Shown here piece by piece: positions 1-8,141 of a stretch of DNA of 64,000 nt. A program made the translations under genes and the position numbers. This DNA comes from Alphaproteobacteria bacterium (GTDB lineage Bacteria > Pseudomonadota > Alphaproteobacteria > Rhizobiales > Rhizobiaceae). Each line of letters begins with the position of its first letter. Positions within the stretch are counted from its first letter, which is position 1. The notes beneath the pieces were generated by a model. That model did no database searches, was not told the DNA's origin, and saw nothing but the letters and a program-made list of their open reading frames with translations. The stretch is taken from assembly GCA_018823835.1 (NCBI GenBank), contig JAHJHT010000002.1, positions 1,426,001-1,490,000 on the forward strand, in the 5' to 3' direction.

Positions 1-1235
1 CGGCCGTCGAAGCCATCAGCCTCGACTGACCACGATAGGCAGACGACGCCGGTGTCGACGGATAGAGCCCCGTACTTCGAAGCGTTCGTCGTCAGCTCGT
101 GGGTGGCCATCGCAAGCGCCATGGCGACATCGTCGGGCACATTCAGGTCAGGCCCGTCCAGCTCGACGCGGCGGTCATGATCATAGGGCTCGAGTTCGCT
201 GAAAAGTATCTTGCGCAGCGCAGTCAGCCGGCCCGAACTGCTGGTCAGTACCGAGTGGCTCCGCGCAAGTGCGGACAGGCGGTGCGCCACGCTCTTGCGG
301 AAATCGTCCATGGTCTCGGATGTCCGGAGCGTGAAATTGACCATCGATTGGACCGTGGCGAGATTGTTCTTCACCCTGTGGTGGAGCTCTTGGACGAGAA
401 GCTTCTGCCTCTCCTCGGCTTCCTTTCGCTCGTCGATGTCGATCACGGAGCCGATATATCCGAGGAATTCGCCGCCCGGCCCGAACCTCGGGGCTGCCGC
501 GTCGATAGCCCAGCGATAGACGCCGTCGGCACGACGCAGGCGGTATTCGATCCGGAAGGCCTCGCGGCGCGCATTCGCGGAAGCAAAGATGCGTTCGGCT
601 TCGCCCTTGTCGTCGGGGTGGGTTGCATCCAACCACCCGAAACCCTTCGCCTCTTCGGCAGTCTGTCCGGTGAACTGATGCCAGGCGCGGTTCAGGTAAC
701 TGCAGTAGCCGTCGCTCTCCGTCACCCACATCATGACCGGCGCGTGGTCGGCCATATTGCGGAAACGCTCCTCGCTTTCACGCAGTGCCGTATCCCGCGC
801 CTTCTCCTCGGCGATGCCACGCACCTCGATGATGGTTCCGATCGGATGGCCGTTGTCGTCACGGATCGGGCTGGCCGTGAAAGCGACGGGATAGAAGCGG
901 CCGTCCTTGTGAACGAAGGTCTCCTCGCCCTGCATCCGGTTCCGCTCGGGAAACGCGCGGTCGATGGGACAGTCTTCCAGGGGATAGTGCCGACCATCTG
1001 GATGGGTGTGGTGGACCACGTCGTGGAGTGCGCGCCCCTGGGTCTCATGCAGGGAATATCCCGTCAGGCGCTCGGCTGCCGCATTCATATAGGTGCATTG
1101 CTGGCGCTCGTTCATCAGGAAGATGGCGACCGTGGCATTGTCCAGGACGGCATTCAGCTGCCTGCGAGCTTCCTCGCTGTCGAGCTCATTTATCGTGTTG
1201 AGATGCGGGTCCTGAGTGGGGTCGCCGTAGTGCAC
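1..1235 (-). CDS. PAS-PAS HWE-family sensor histidine kinase, 3' end truncated by the window
   Basis: Cytoplasmic sensor kinase with no visible membrane segment. I translated the frame by hand. A first PAS domain covers about residues 25-130 (LTGYSLHETQG, then a repeated-fold half with HKDGRFYPVAF). A second PAS/PAC covers about 145-270 (MADHAPVMMWVTESDG, then GYIGSVIDIDERKEAEE). The H-box is ELHHRVKNNLATVQS, and the ATPase part has HELTTNASKYGALS followed by WSVE. The conserved HELxTNAxKYGALS and W-x-E features define the HWE family, which supplies PhyR-directed kinases of the alphaproteobacterial general stress response. The GTG start at 1235 is preceded by AGGAGA, 5 bases upstream. An EcfG-type promoter lies upstream. 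The C-terminal end runs off the left edge. The link to PhyR is inference. Confidence 0.88.
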   Translation of the reverse strand, partial: MHYGDPTQDPHLNTINELDSEEARRQLNAVLDNATVAIFLMNERQQCTYMNAAAERLTGYSLHETQGRALHDVVHHTHPDGRHYPLEDCPIDRAFPERNRMQGEETFVHKDGRFYPVAFTASPIRDDNGHPIGTIIEVRGIAEEKARDTALRESEERFRNMADHAPVMMWVTESDGYCSYLNRAWHQFTGQTAEEAKGFGWLDATHPDDKGEAERIFASANARREAFRIEYRLRRADGVYRWAIDAAAPRFGPGGEFLGYIGSVIDIDERKEAEERQKLLVQELHHRVKNNLATVQSMVNFTLRTSETMDDFRKSVAHRLSALARSHSVLTSSSGRLTALRKILFSELEPYDHDRRVELDGPDLNVPDDVAMALAMATHELTTNASKYGALSVDTGVVCLSWSVEADGFDG

Positions 1236-1562
1236 GTTTTCTCCTGAGATCGGCGCCCTCGGCGCATCAATCTGCGGTGCAATGTTGAAATAGAACAAGC
1301 GGCGTCCCTTTCCGCCGCAGTATTCAACGCGCCTGTCGGGTTGTAGTTCCAACCAATTGAACGACCCTGAAACGCTCGAGCGCGTTTGACGGGCATCGAT
1401 GCTTTCGCACGCTTTTCGCCCGGCACTCGCGACCCGGCACAGCGCATTCACAAAATCTGATCGATCAATCGTCCCACTAAGCGCCTTGAGGTTTCAATCT
1501 GGCAGGATTGCTGTAGGAGTCGGATTCCAGCGAGCACCCCACACATCAGGGAAAAGGCGTCC
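1236..1562. other. Divergent intergenic region between the HWE kinase and the RsbQ-like gene
   Basis: No convincing gene. It holds the EcfG-type promoter described separately and a 6-bp inverted repeat, GCGGCG (1299-1304) and CGCCGC (1313-1318), just downstream of the expected transcription start of the kinase. I found no EcfG-type promoter facing the hydrolase gene. Small open frames on both strands lack coding character. Confidence 0.5.
1326..1350 (-). promoter_or_regulatory. EcfG-type (general stress sigma factor) promoter for the HWE kinase
   Basis: Reading the minus strand, GGAAC (1350-1346) is followed after exactly 16 bases by CGTT (1329-1326). This matches the known EcfG/RpoE2 consensus GGAAC-N16/17-CGTT. 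It points at the kinase start at 1235, giving a leader of about 85 bases. The match is seen directly; that it is used is inferred. Confidence 0.7.
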
Positions 1563-2351
1563 GTGTCAGTCTTGTCGCGCAACAATGTCAAACTCGGCGG
1601 TGCCGGCCAGCAGCCCATGATGTTTGCACATGGCTTCGGATGCGATCAGAACATGTGGCGCTTTGTGGCTCCCGCGTTCGAAGCCGACTACAGGGTCGTT
1701 TTGTTCGATCATGTCGGCGCGGGCCGTTCGGATTTGTCGGCTTACGACCCTCAGAAGTACGCCAGCCTGCAAGGCTACGCGGATGATGTGGTGGAGATCT
1801 GCCTCGAACTCGGGTTGTCCAAGGTGATCTTCGTCGGCCATTCCGTCAGCGCCATGATTGGCGCCCTGGCTTCGATCAAGGCGCCGGAGCTTTTCGAAAG
1901 CCTCGTGATGGTAGGGCCTTCGCCCCGCTACATTGATGACACGGGATATACGGGCGGCTTCACCGCCGATCAGATCGACGAATTGCTTCATTCGCTTGCC
2001 GACAACCACATGGGATGGTCGGCTGCGATGGCCCCGGCGATCATGGGCAATGCGGATCGCCCCGAACTCGCGGACGAACTCACCGACAGTTTCTGCCGTA
2101 CCGACCCGGACATTGCGAAAGCCTTCGCTCGCGTGACCTTCACCTCGGACAACCGCGCCGACCTACACAGGGTCACTGCTCGGGCACTGATCCTGCAGTG
2201 CAGCAACGACATCATCGCCTCGGAGCAGGTCGGTGAGTATGTCCAGGCGCATGTGCCCGACAGCAAGCTAGTCTATCTGGAGGCGAGCGGCCACTGCCCC
2301 AATCTGAGCGCGCCGGACGAGGTGATCGCGGCTATCCGCGATTTCGCCTAG
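1563..2351 (+). CDS. RsbQ/KAI2-like alpha/beta hydrolase (copy 1)
   Basis: 262-residue alpha/beta hydrolase close to Bacillus RsbQ, the partner of the PAS phosphatase RsbP, and to the plant karrikin/strigolactone receptors KAI2 and D14. The oxyanion region is FAHGFGCDQNMW. The nucleophile is Ser94 in GHSVS, and the triad is completed by Asp216 (CSNDII) and His244 (ASGHCPN). The stretch LVMVGPSPRYIDD, present in RsbQ, is also conserved. No signal peptide, so cytoplasmic. The GTG start at 1563 is preferred because homology with the second copy (24815) begins at this same GTGTCAGT. The stop codon directly abuts the ATG of the following kinase, so the two are almost certainly co-translated. Likely role: making or sensing a small hydrophobic ligand for the PAS kinase. 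The ligand is unknown. Confidence 0.9.
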   Translation: MSVLSRNNVKLGGAGQQPMMFAHGFGCDQNMWRFVAPAFEADYRVVLFDHVGAGRSDLSAYDPQKYASLQGYADDVVEICLELGLSKVIFVGHSVSAMIGALASIKAPELFESLVMVGPSPRYIDDTGYTGGFTADQIDELLHSLADNHMGWSAAMAPAIMGNADRPELADELTDSFCRTDPDIAKAFARVTFTSDNRADLHRVTARALILQCSNDIIASEQVGEYVQAHVPDSKLVYLEASGHCPNLSAPDEVIAAIRDFA

Positions 2352-3452
2352 ATGATTCATCCGGGCGAGGGCAGGGCTGAGCAGGTCGAAGACCTTAACG
2401 ACCTCTATGAGAATGCTCCGTGCGGCTACCTGTCGCTGAACCCGCAGGGACTCATCGTGAAGTCCAACGCCACCCTGTCGTCATGGCTCGGCTTTCCCAC
2501 AGATCAACTCGTCGGCAAGCGCTTGCGTGATCTCTTGAATGTTGCCGGCAGTATCTTCTACGAGACGCACTTTGCGCCCTTGCTGAGGATGCAGGGGTTC
2601 TTCAACGAGGTAGCGCTCGACTTGGTCACTGCCGATGGGGGGCTGCTCCCGGTCCTCGCCAATGCCGTCGAGAAGCGCGATGCGGTCGGCGCGCTGGTCT
2701 TTACGCGAGTGACGCTTTTCCAGGCGACCAAACGCCGACGCTACGAACGCGAACTCGTCGACGCGCAAGAAGCCGAGCGAAAGCTCGGGAAACTGCGGGA
2801 CCAGTTCATTGCCGTCCTCGGGCACGATCTGCGCAATCCGGTAGCCGCCTTGAATGCAGGGGTCCAAATGCTGCTGAAGGAGCCTCAGAGCGAACGATCT
2901 CTGCATGTCATCGGTTTGATGCAGGGTAGCCTCGCACGCGTTTCGGAGCTGATCGACAACGTGATGGACCTTGCACGCAGTCAGTCAGGCGGCGGGATAA
3001 GACTGTCGCGTGACGCGAGCGCGCCGCTCGGGCCGGTCCTTCACCAGGTCATCGAAGAACTAGAAGCAGCACATCCGCAACGAAGCATCGAAGCCGAGAT
3101 CAATCTGACCGAACCGGTCGACTGTGATCGACGGCGGATTGCCCAACTCGTTTCGAACCTCCTCAGCAACGCGATCACCCATGGTGCCTCCGACCGACCC
3201 GTTCGCCTCCATGCCGAAACGACCGGAAAGGAGTTGGTGCTGGCGATCGCCAACCACGGCGAACCGATCCCCGAAGAGGTAAGGTCTCACCTGTTCCAGC
3301 CGTTTTTTCGGGGCAGCACGAGCTCCAGCCAGCAGGGGCTGGGCCTCGGGCTGCACATAGCCTCCGAGATCGCCCGCGCGCACGCCGGCTCGCTCGGCGT
3401 TCAATCGCTCGAGGACGAAGTGCGCTTCACATTCCGGATGCCGTTGGCATAG
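2352..3452 (+). CDS. RsbP-type PAS sensor histidine kinase (copy 1), partner of the RsbQ-like hydrolase
   Basis: 366 residues, soluble. The PAS domain (about 15-120) begins DLYENAPCGYLSLNPQG and contains FAPLLRMQGFFNEV and LLPVLANA, the same landmarks as the PAS domain of Bacillus RsbP as I recall it. A short coiled coil (about 125-150) leads to the H-box with phospho-acceptor His158 (LGHDLRNP). The HATPase_c domain has an N-box with Asn269 and Asn273 (VSNLLSNAITHG) and a G-box GLGLGLHIASE (about 329-339). In RsbP the PAS domain drives a PP2C phosphatase; here the output is a histidine kinase. The ATG start abuts the hydrolase stop. No response regulator is adjacent, so the phosphorylation target is unknown. 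Confidence 0.9.
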   Translation: MIHPGEGRAEQVEDLNDLYENAPCGYLSLNPQGLIVKSNATLSSWLGFPTDQLVGKRLRDLLNVAGSIFYETHFAPLLRMQGFFNEVALDLVTADGGLLPVLANAVEKRDAVGALVFTRVTLFQATKRRRYERELVDAQEAERKLGKLRDQFIAVLGHDLRNPVAALNAGVQMLLKEPQSERSLHVIGLMQGSLARVSELIDNVMDLARSQSGGGIRLSRDASAPLGPVLHQVIEELEAAHPQRSIEAEINLTEPVDCDRRRIAQLVSNLLSNAITHGASDRPVRLHAETTGKELVLAIANHGEPIPEEVRSHLFQPFFRGSTSSSQQGLGLGLHIASEIARAHAGSLGVQSLEDEVRFTFRMPLA

Positions 3453-3742
3453 CTTTCGGAAAGCGACACCCAAGGACGATTGGGTGGTAGTCAGGTCTCA
3501 GACGGGGTTGCACACTTAATCATAAGCGACGGGGAGTCCTGGTCGTTATCAATGAGGCAGTATTGCGGCAGCCGATCATGAGCTCGTTTGAAGGAGACCG
3601 ACTGTATCGACCCCGAGTTGGTAATACCGCTTTGCGACCCCACGTCTGACGTAACGTAGGTGCCCGGCCGGTCCTGAGAGCGGACGTCGTCGGCTTCACT
3701 CTAGGGTTCTCGATGCCGGTTGAGGCTGGGCAATATCGCCAA

Positions 3743-5050
3743 TCAGAGCATCATGTCGGGGAGCCAGGTGACGAGCTTCGGCCAGGCGATCAGAACCCCC
3801 AAGAGGATCAGATCGACCACCACGAACCAGCCCACGCCCTTGAAGATCGTCGTCAACGGCACGCGATCGCCCAGCGCACCTTTGATGACATAGACGTTCA
3901 ACCCCACAGGAGGCGTGAGCAGCCCGATCTCCAGCAGCTTAACCAGGATAATCCCGAAGAAGATGAGATCGACGCCGGACTCGCGGGCCATCGGCAGTAT
4001 GATGGGCATCGTAAGCAGCAGGATGCCGATCGAATCGAGGAACATGCCGAGAAAGAGGTAGAGGATGGCCACTGCCGCCAGAACCAGGAGCTGTGTGGTT
4101 CCGAACTCCACCAGCAGACCCGCCGTGTAGGCCGGCACGCCCGAGAGGGCCATGAAGCGGCTTAGCAGCGACGTTCCGATAATCACCATGAAAATGGAGG
4201 CCGTCGACAGCAGAGTTGCCTCAAGCGCACGGCGCATGACTCCGAGGTTCATCTGTCGCGTCACGAGACCAAGCAGAATCGCCAGCCCCGCTCCGATCGC
4301 GCCCGCGGAGGTCGGGGTGAACAGGCCCGTAAAGATTCCGAGAAGAACGCCAATGATGATTACCGGCAGGGGCCAGGTCTCCCGGAGCGCTGCGATCTTC
4401 TCCGAGGTGGTGAACTTGTCGTCGACTTTCGGCGCCAGCTTGGGGTTGATCGTGCAGCGAATGATGATCATCGCCGCGAAGGCGAGCGCTGTCAGTATGC
4501 CTGGAACGACGCCGGCTGCGAACAGCTTGGCAATCGAGACCTCGGCGAGGTAGCCATACAGCACCATGAGAATGGAAGGCGGGATGAGAGCGCCGAGCGT
4601 GCCTGCCGCCGCAATAACGCCCGTGGCGAGGCCCGGATGATAGCCATAGCGGAGCATCTCCGGGGTGGCGATGCGCGCAAATGCGGAAGCCGTGGCGACC
4701 GACGATCCCGACGCGGCTGCAAGGACGGCGTTGGCGCCCACGCTGGCGACGGCGAGGCCGCCAGGCATCCACGACAGCAGGATACGCATCGCACGGAACA
4801 ATCCGCTCGACAGGCCCGCCTCGGAGGAGACGAACCCCATCAGCAGGAACATCGGTATGGCGGTTAGATTCCAGTCGCCGACGAAGTTGAAGGGTATCGC
4901 CGTTACAATTCCCCACGCCGCCCTGAAATTGAGCAGTACCGCGATCCCGAGAAAGGACACGAGGCCGAGCGCAACACCGATCTGCACACGCAGCGCCAGG
5001 AGGAACAGTCCGGCACCCAGGCCAAGAAAGCCGATTGCAACATTGCTCAT
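3743..5050 (-). CDS. TRAP transporter large permease subunit (DctM family)
   Basis: 435-residue polytopic inner-membrane protein of the DctM/12-TM TRAP family. It carries many hydrophobic segments from the N-terminus (VAIGFLGLGAGLFLLAL) to the C-terminus. Family landmarks include NFVGDWNLTAIPMFLLMGF, SGSSVATASAFARIATPEM, ALIPPSILMVLYGYLAEVSI and LLTPPVGLNVYVIKG. Together with DctQ and DctP it imports a small carboxylate- or amino-acid-like solute using an ion gradient. It is the last gene of the leftward operon and lies 9 bases after dctQ. The substrate cannot be read from the sequence; the neighbours suggest a cyclic amide or gamma-glutamyl compound. Confidence 0.95.
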   Translation of the reverse strand: MSNVAIGFLGLGAGLFLLALRVQIGVALGLVSFLGIAVLLNFRAAWGIVTAIPFNFVGDWNLTAIPMFLLMGFVSSEAGLSSGLFRAMRILLSWMPGGLAVASVGANAVLAAASGSSVATASAFARIATPEMLRYGYHPGLATGVIAAAGTLGALIPPSILMVLYGYLAEVSIAKLFAAGVVPGILTALAFAAMIIIRCTINPKLAPKVDDKFTTSEKIAALRETWPLPVIIIGVLLGIFTGLFTPTSAGAIGAGLAILLGLVTRQMNLGVMRRALEATLLSTASIFMVIIGTSLLSRFMALSGVPAYTAGLLVEFGTTQLLVLAAVAILYLFLGMFLDSIGILLLTMPIILPMARESGVDLIFFGIILVKLLEIGLLTPPVGLNVYVIKGALGDRVPLTTIFKGVGWFVVVDLILLGVLIAWPKLVTWLPDMML

Positions 5051-5059
5051 TGGGTGGCC

Positions 5060-5578
5060 CTAAACCTCGGTCTCTTGCGATCGCGCAGCAAACTCGGACA
5101 AGGGCGCCCATGTCGCTCGGAAAAGGTGGCGGATACTGGCCAGCGTGATTGCAGCAAAGCCGATCGGCAAAATGAACTTTGCCGGCCAGACCAGGACATA
5201 GACCGAAGCCATCAGCACCTCGTTCTTGGCAAAAGAGGCGACCGCGTCGAGCCAGGTCTGCCGGGTCAGGATGCCAAAGAAGATCACGGAAATCAGATAG
5301 CCGAATACCAGCGAGAAGCGCTGCATCCAGGCCGGCATATTCAGGTAGAAGAGATCCACCTGGATGTTCTCGTGCTTCCATTCGACCATAGCGAGCGGGA
5401 GAAACACGACCAGCACCATGTGGTAGACGGAGATGACCTCCAGGTTGCCCGGTATCGGCGCGCTGAACAGATTGTCGGCGATCACGTCGACCACGGTCTG
5501 CATCATCATGAGCAAGAGTCCGATGCCAGCAATCAGGATCAGGACCCGTGCCATGCGTTGTAGCAGGACGTCTACCAT
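5060..5578 (-). CDS. TRAP transporter small permease subunit (DctQ family)
   Basis: 172 residues from the chosen start, with four predicted membrane helices and the DctQ core (VVDVIADNLF, GNLEVISVYHMVLVVFLPLAM, EWKHENIQVDLF). I chose the ATG at 5578 because AAGGAGA sits just upstream. The frame is open for 15 more codons, but these would run into the palindrome between dctP and dctQ. DctQ bridges the binding protein and the large permease. It lies between dctP and dctM in the operon. Confidence 0.93.
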   Translation of the reverse strand: MVDVLLQRMARVLILIAGIGLLLMMMQTVVDVIADNLFSAPIPGNLEVISVYHMVLVVFLPLAMVEWKHENIQVDLFYLNMPAWMQRFSLVFGYLISVIFFGILTRQTWLDAVASFAKNEVLMASVYVLVWPAKFILPIGFAAITLASIRHLFRATWAPLSEFAARSQETEV

Positions 5579-5596
5579 GATGGTCTCCTTGCGCGA

Positions 5597-5623
5597 ATGG
5601 TGCGCCGCTGAGCGGCGCACCAT
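5597..5623 (-). repeat. Perfect palindrome between dctP and dctQ
   Basis: Two 13-base arms, ATGGTGCGCCGCT and its exact complement, flank a single G. In RNA this gives a strong hairpin between the dctP stop and the dctQ ribosome-binding site. No T-run follows on either strand, so it is more likely an mRNA-protecting or attenuating hairpin that keeps the binding protein more abundant than the permeases than a full terminator. The role is inference. Confidence 0.75.
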
Positions 5624-5631
5624 CTCATGCG

Positions 5632-6759
5632 CTACTGGCCGTAGGTTGCCGCGTCGATCTTGGCGTAGAGTTCGGTCCTGAATATCTCCTGCAGCGCTGC
5701 GGCGTCCTCGCGGGACGTGTCCGCCAGCAGCTTATCCCACCTGGCGTATGTCTCCTTGAAGCGCGAAACGAGACCTTCAGGATCCTGTGCGCCCAACTGC
5801 GCACCGGTCTCGCTTGCGATGCGTGCCGAGTTCTCGGACACGAACGTGTCCAGGGAAGCCCGCAGCTCGGCGGAAGGCTCGGCGATTGTCACGTCGTGCG
5901 ACGGCGCTTCGGCGACTGCCTCGTCGACGGTCGCCTGGTAGGCGATCATCAGATCAACAGTGTTGTCGGAGATCGTGTCTAGCATCAGTCGCCGATGCTC
6001 CTCGCTCAGGCCAAGCCAGGTGTCGCGATCGATCGCGTATTCCCAGCCGGCGAAGTAAGGACCGAAGCTCAGCCGAGTGGCGTTTTTGGCCACGTCCCAC
6101 AGCGAACGGGACTTCAGATCGTTCAGCGCGTTCACGGCGCAGTCGAGCTGGCCTTTCTCCAGGCCACTGTACATATCGGAAGAGGGAACATTGACCGCAC
6201 TCGCCCCGACCGAGGTCGCCCAGGCCGAGTGGATCGGTGACGGCATGCGCAGCTTCGCACCACGGATCTGTTCGAGCGTGGTGATCTCGCGATTGCACAT
6301 CATCTCGTAGACAGGTGAAGCGTAGGCGCCGAGGAACACAATGCTGTGGCGGTCGAACATTGCCTTCATCGCCGGGTCGTTCATGTAGAAGTCGGCGACG
6401 GTCATCATCGTGACCATTGGATCGTCAAGCCCGATGGCAAGCACGGCAGCCACATTGTCCTCGGGGAGATCCGAGGGCGTATAGGTGCCGGCGTGATAGG
6501 TCATCTGAACCAGCCCGTCAGTCAGACCTGACAGGTGGGCAACCGGCGGCAGCAGGGCTGTGCCGGTATAGACCTTCAAGGTCAAATCGCCGTTCGAGCG
6601 TGTCTTGAGCTCCTCGGCCAAGGCTAGGTAGCCGTCGCGCGTCAGCGGATGCGTGTCCGGAAACCAGACGCTCGCGGTTATTTCTTCTGCGGCTGCCGGT
6701 TGGACGGAAAGGACCCCGACCACCGCGGCTGCACACAATGCTGCAAAACGTGTCTTCAT
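5632..6759 (-). CDS. TRAP transporter solute-binding protein (DctP family)
   Basis: 375-residue periplasmic binding protein. The N-terminal signal peptide MKTRFAALCAAAVVGVLSV ends with an AAA-type cleavage site around residue 24. The mature part has typical DctP features: an early ITASVWFPDTHPLTRDGY segment, then LEQIRGAKLRMPSP around residues 165-178, where the conserved Arg that contacts a carboxylate normally sits, and LDCAVNALNDLKSRSLWDVAK. GGGAG precedes the ATG. First transporter gene of the operon, about 90 bases after the FAD oxidoreductase. The ligand is unknown; family members bind carboxylates. Confidence 0.93.
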   Translation of the reverse strand: MKTRFAALCAAAVVGVLSVQPAAAEEITASVWFPDTHPLTRDGYLALAEELKTRSNGDLTLKVYTGTALLPPVAHLSGLTDGLVQMTYHAGTYTPSDLPEDNVAAVLAIGLDDPMVTMMTVADFYMNDPAMKAMFDRHSIVFLGAYASPVYEMMCNREITTLEQIRGAKLRMPSPIHSAWATSVGASAVNVPSSDMYSGLEKGQLDCAVNALNDLKSRSLWDVAKNATRLSFGPYFAGWEYAIDRDTWLGLSEEHRRLMLDTISDNTVDLMIAYQATVDEAVAEAPSHDVTIAEPSAELRASLDTFVSENSARIASETGAQLGAQDPEGLVSRFKETYARWDKLLADTSREDAAALQEIFRTELYAKIDAATYGQ

Positions 6760-6848
6760 GTGATTACTCCCATTTTCTTGTGCTAGAGATTTCTGTCAAA
6801 CCCGTTCAATCGGGAGGCCTTGCCGGCTTCCCCCCTTCCGTTTTCTTC

Positions 6849-8141
6849 TTATGAAGCGAACCCCAACCTGTCCTTGAGCCAATACCAGCGTACGCCGATG
6901 TTCATCACAGGCTCTCGCAGCCTGTGCCAGCCAATCGGCCTGATTGAGCTGACGGGGTACACCGGTTCAGTCTCTCCGGTCATCCACTTCGCGACCATCG
7001 CGCCAAAGGAGGTGCTCATCGCGATGCCGCGCCCGTTGTAGCCAAGCGCGACGAACAGACCCGACGCCGGGGCGTGCAGATGCGGCAGACCGTCCATGGT
7101 CAGCGCAAGATGCCCCGACCAGCTGTTCTCAATTCTGGTATCGGCAAGATCAGGGAAGGTTCTCACCATTCCGGCTCGCAGGGCAGACATAAGCCCGGCA
7201 TGCTCGAGCGCCCCGACAGAGCCGCGCCCACCAAAGACAATGCGTCCGTCAACCGATTGTCGCATATAGAAGGCGAGCTTTCTTGTCTCCGATAGCACCA
7301 CCCCTCCCGGAAGTATCCTGTCGCGGACTTCCGGGGCCAGGATCTCGGTCGCAATAAGCATGCTTTGCACCGGCAAAACGGACTGTTTCAGGCCCGGCAC
7401 GAGGTCTGAACTGTATCCGTTCGTGGCAACCAGAACCTGCCGCGCTGTCAGCACGCCACCTGGGGTGCTGACTTCCCAAGCCGCCGCCCTGCGTTTCAGC
7501 GAGGTGACGGGGCTGTTCTCGAAAACAGTCGCTCCTGCAGCTGATGCTGCGCGCGCCAAGCCTCGCGCATAGGCGAGCGGGTTGATGGCGCCGGCGCGCG
7601 GATCGCGCCATCCTCCATGGTAGAGTGTCGTTCCGACCCGCGCAGCGATCTCGCTTCGCGACAACAGCTCGATGGCTACGCCGCGCTCTTGCCACTGCTG
7701 CGCGCGGTTCACGACCTTGATCAGTGCCTGCTTCGAGTGCGCAGCCTGAATCCACCCCGCGCGCACCGGCGCGCAGGCGATCTGATGGCGATCCACCAGG
7801 TCAAAGACCAGGTCTGCCGCACCACCTGCCAGATCGATCAATTGCCTTCCATGATCAGGGCCGAAATGGGCCAGCAATTCTTCGGGATCGTGCTTCAGAC
7901 CGGGGATGACCTGGCCGCCATTGCGGCCGGTTGCCCCGAACCCTATGTGCCGTGCCTCCAACACGATCGGTCGATGCCCGGCCTCTGCAAGATGCAGCGC
8001 GGTCGAAAGGCCCGTATAGCCGCCTCCGATGATGACGAGGTCAGCCTCGTCCGAGCCTGACAACGCGTCTGCGGTCAACGGTGGCTCCTGGCTTGAATGC
8101 CACCATAGTGCGCGGTTGAAACTGTCGGCGCTCAATCCCAT
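6849..8141 (-). CDS. FAD-dependent amine/amino acid oxidoreductase (DAO family, PuuB-like)
   Basis: 430 residues. The dinucleotide-binding motif is VIIGGGYTGLSTALHLAEAG (about 36-55), followed by the FAD motif GFGATGRNGGQVIPG (about 68-82). A C-terminal DAO segment (about 340-400) includes ALGYNGRGIAMSTSFG. The family includes gamma-glutamylputrescine oxidase (PuuB) and related glycine/sarcosine-type oxidases, and the N-terminal part looks most like PuuB. The start codon overlaps the HyuB stop by one base (TGATG), so the two are translationally coupled. It probably oxidises an amine released or generated within this pathway. The exact substrate is not determinable. Confidence 0.88.
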   Translation of the reverse strand: MGLSADSFNRALWWHSSQEPPLTADALSGSDEADLVIIGGGYTGLSTALHLAEAGHRPIVLEARHIGFGATGRNGGQVIPGLKHDPEELLAHFGPDHGRQLIDLAGGAADLVFDLVDRHQIACAPVRAGWIQAAHSKQALIKVVNRAQQWQERGVAIELLSRSEIAARVGTTLYHGGWRDPRAGAINPLAYARGLARAASAAGATVFENSPVTSLKRRAAAWEVSTPGGVLTARQVLVATNGYSSDLVPGLKQSVLPVQSMLIATEILAPEVRDRILPGGVVLSETRKLAFYMRQSVDGRIVFGGRGSVGALEHAGLMSALRAGMVRTFPDLADTRIENSWSGHLALTMDGLPHLHAPASGLFVALGYNGRGIAMSTSFGAMVAKWMTGETEPVYPVSSIRPIGWHRLREPVMNIGVRWYWLKDRLGFAS

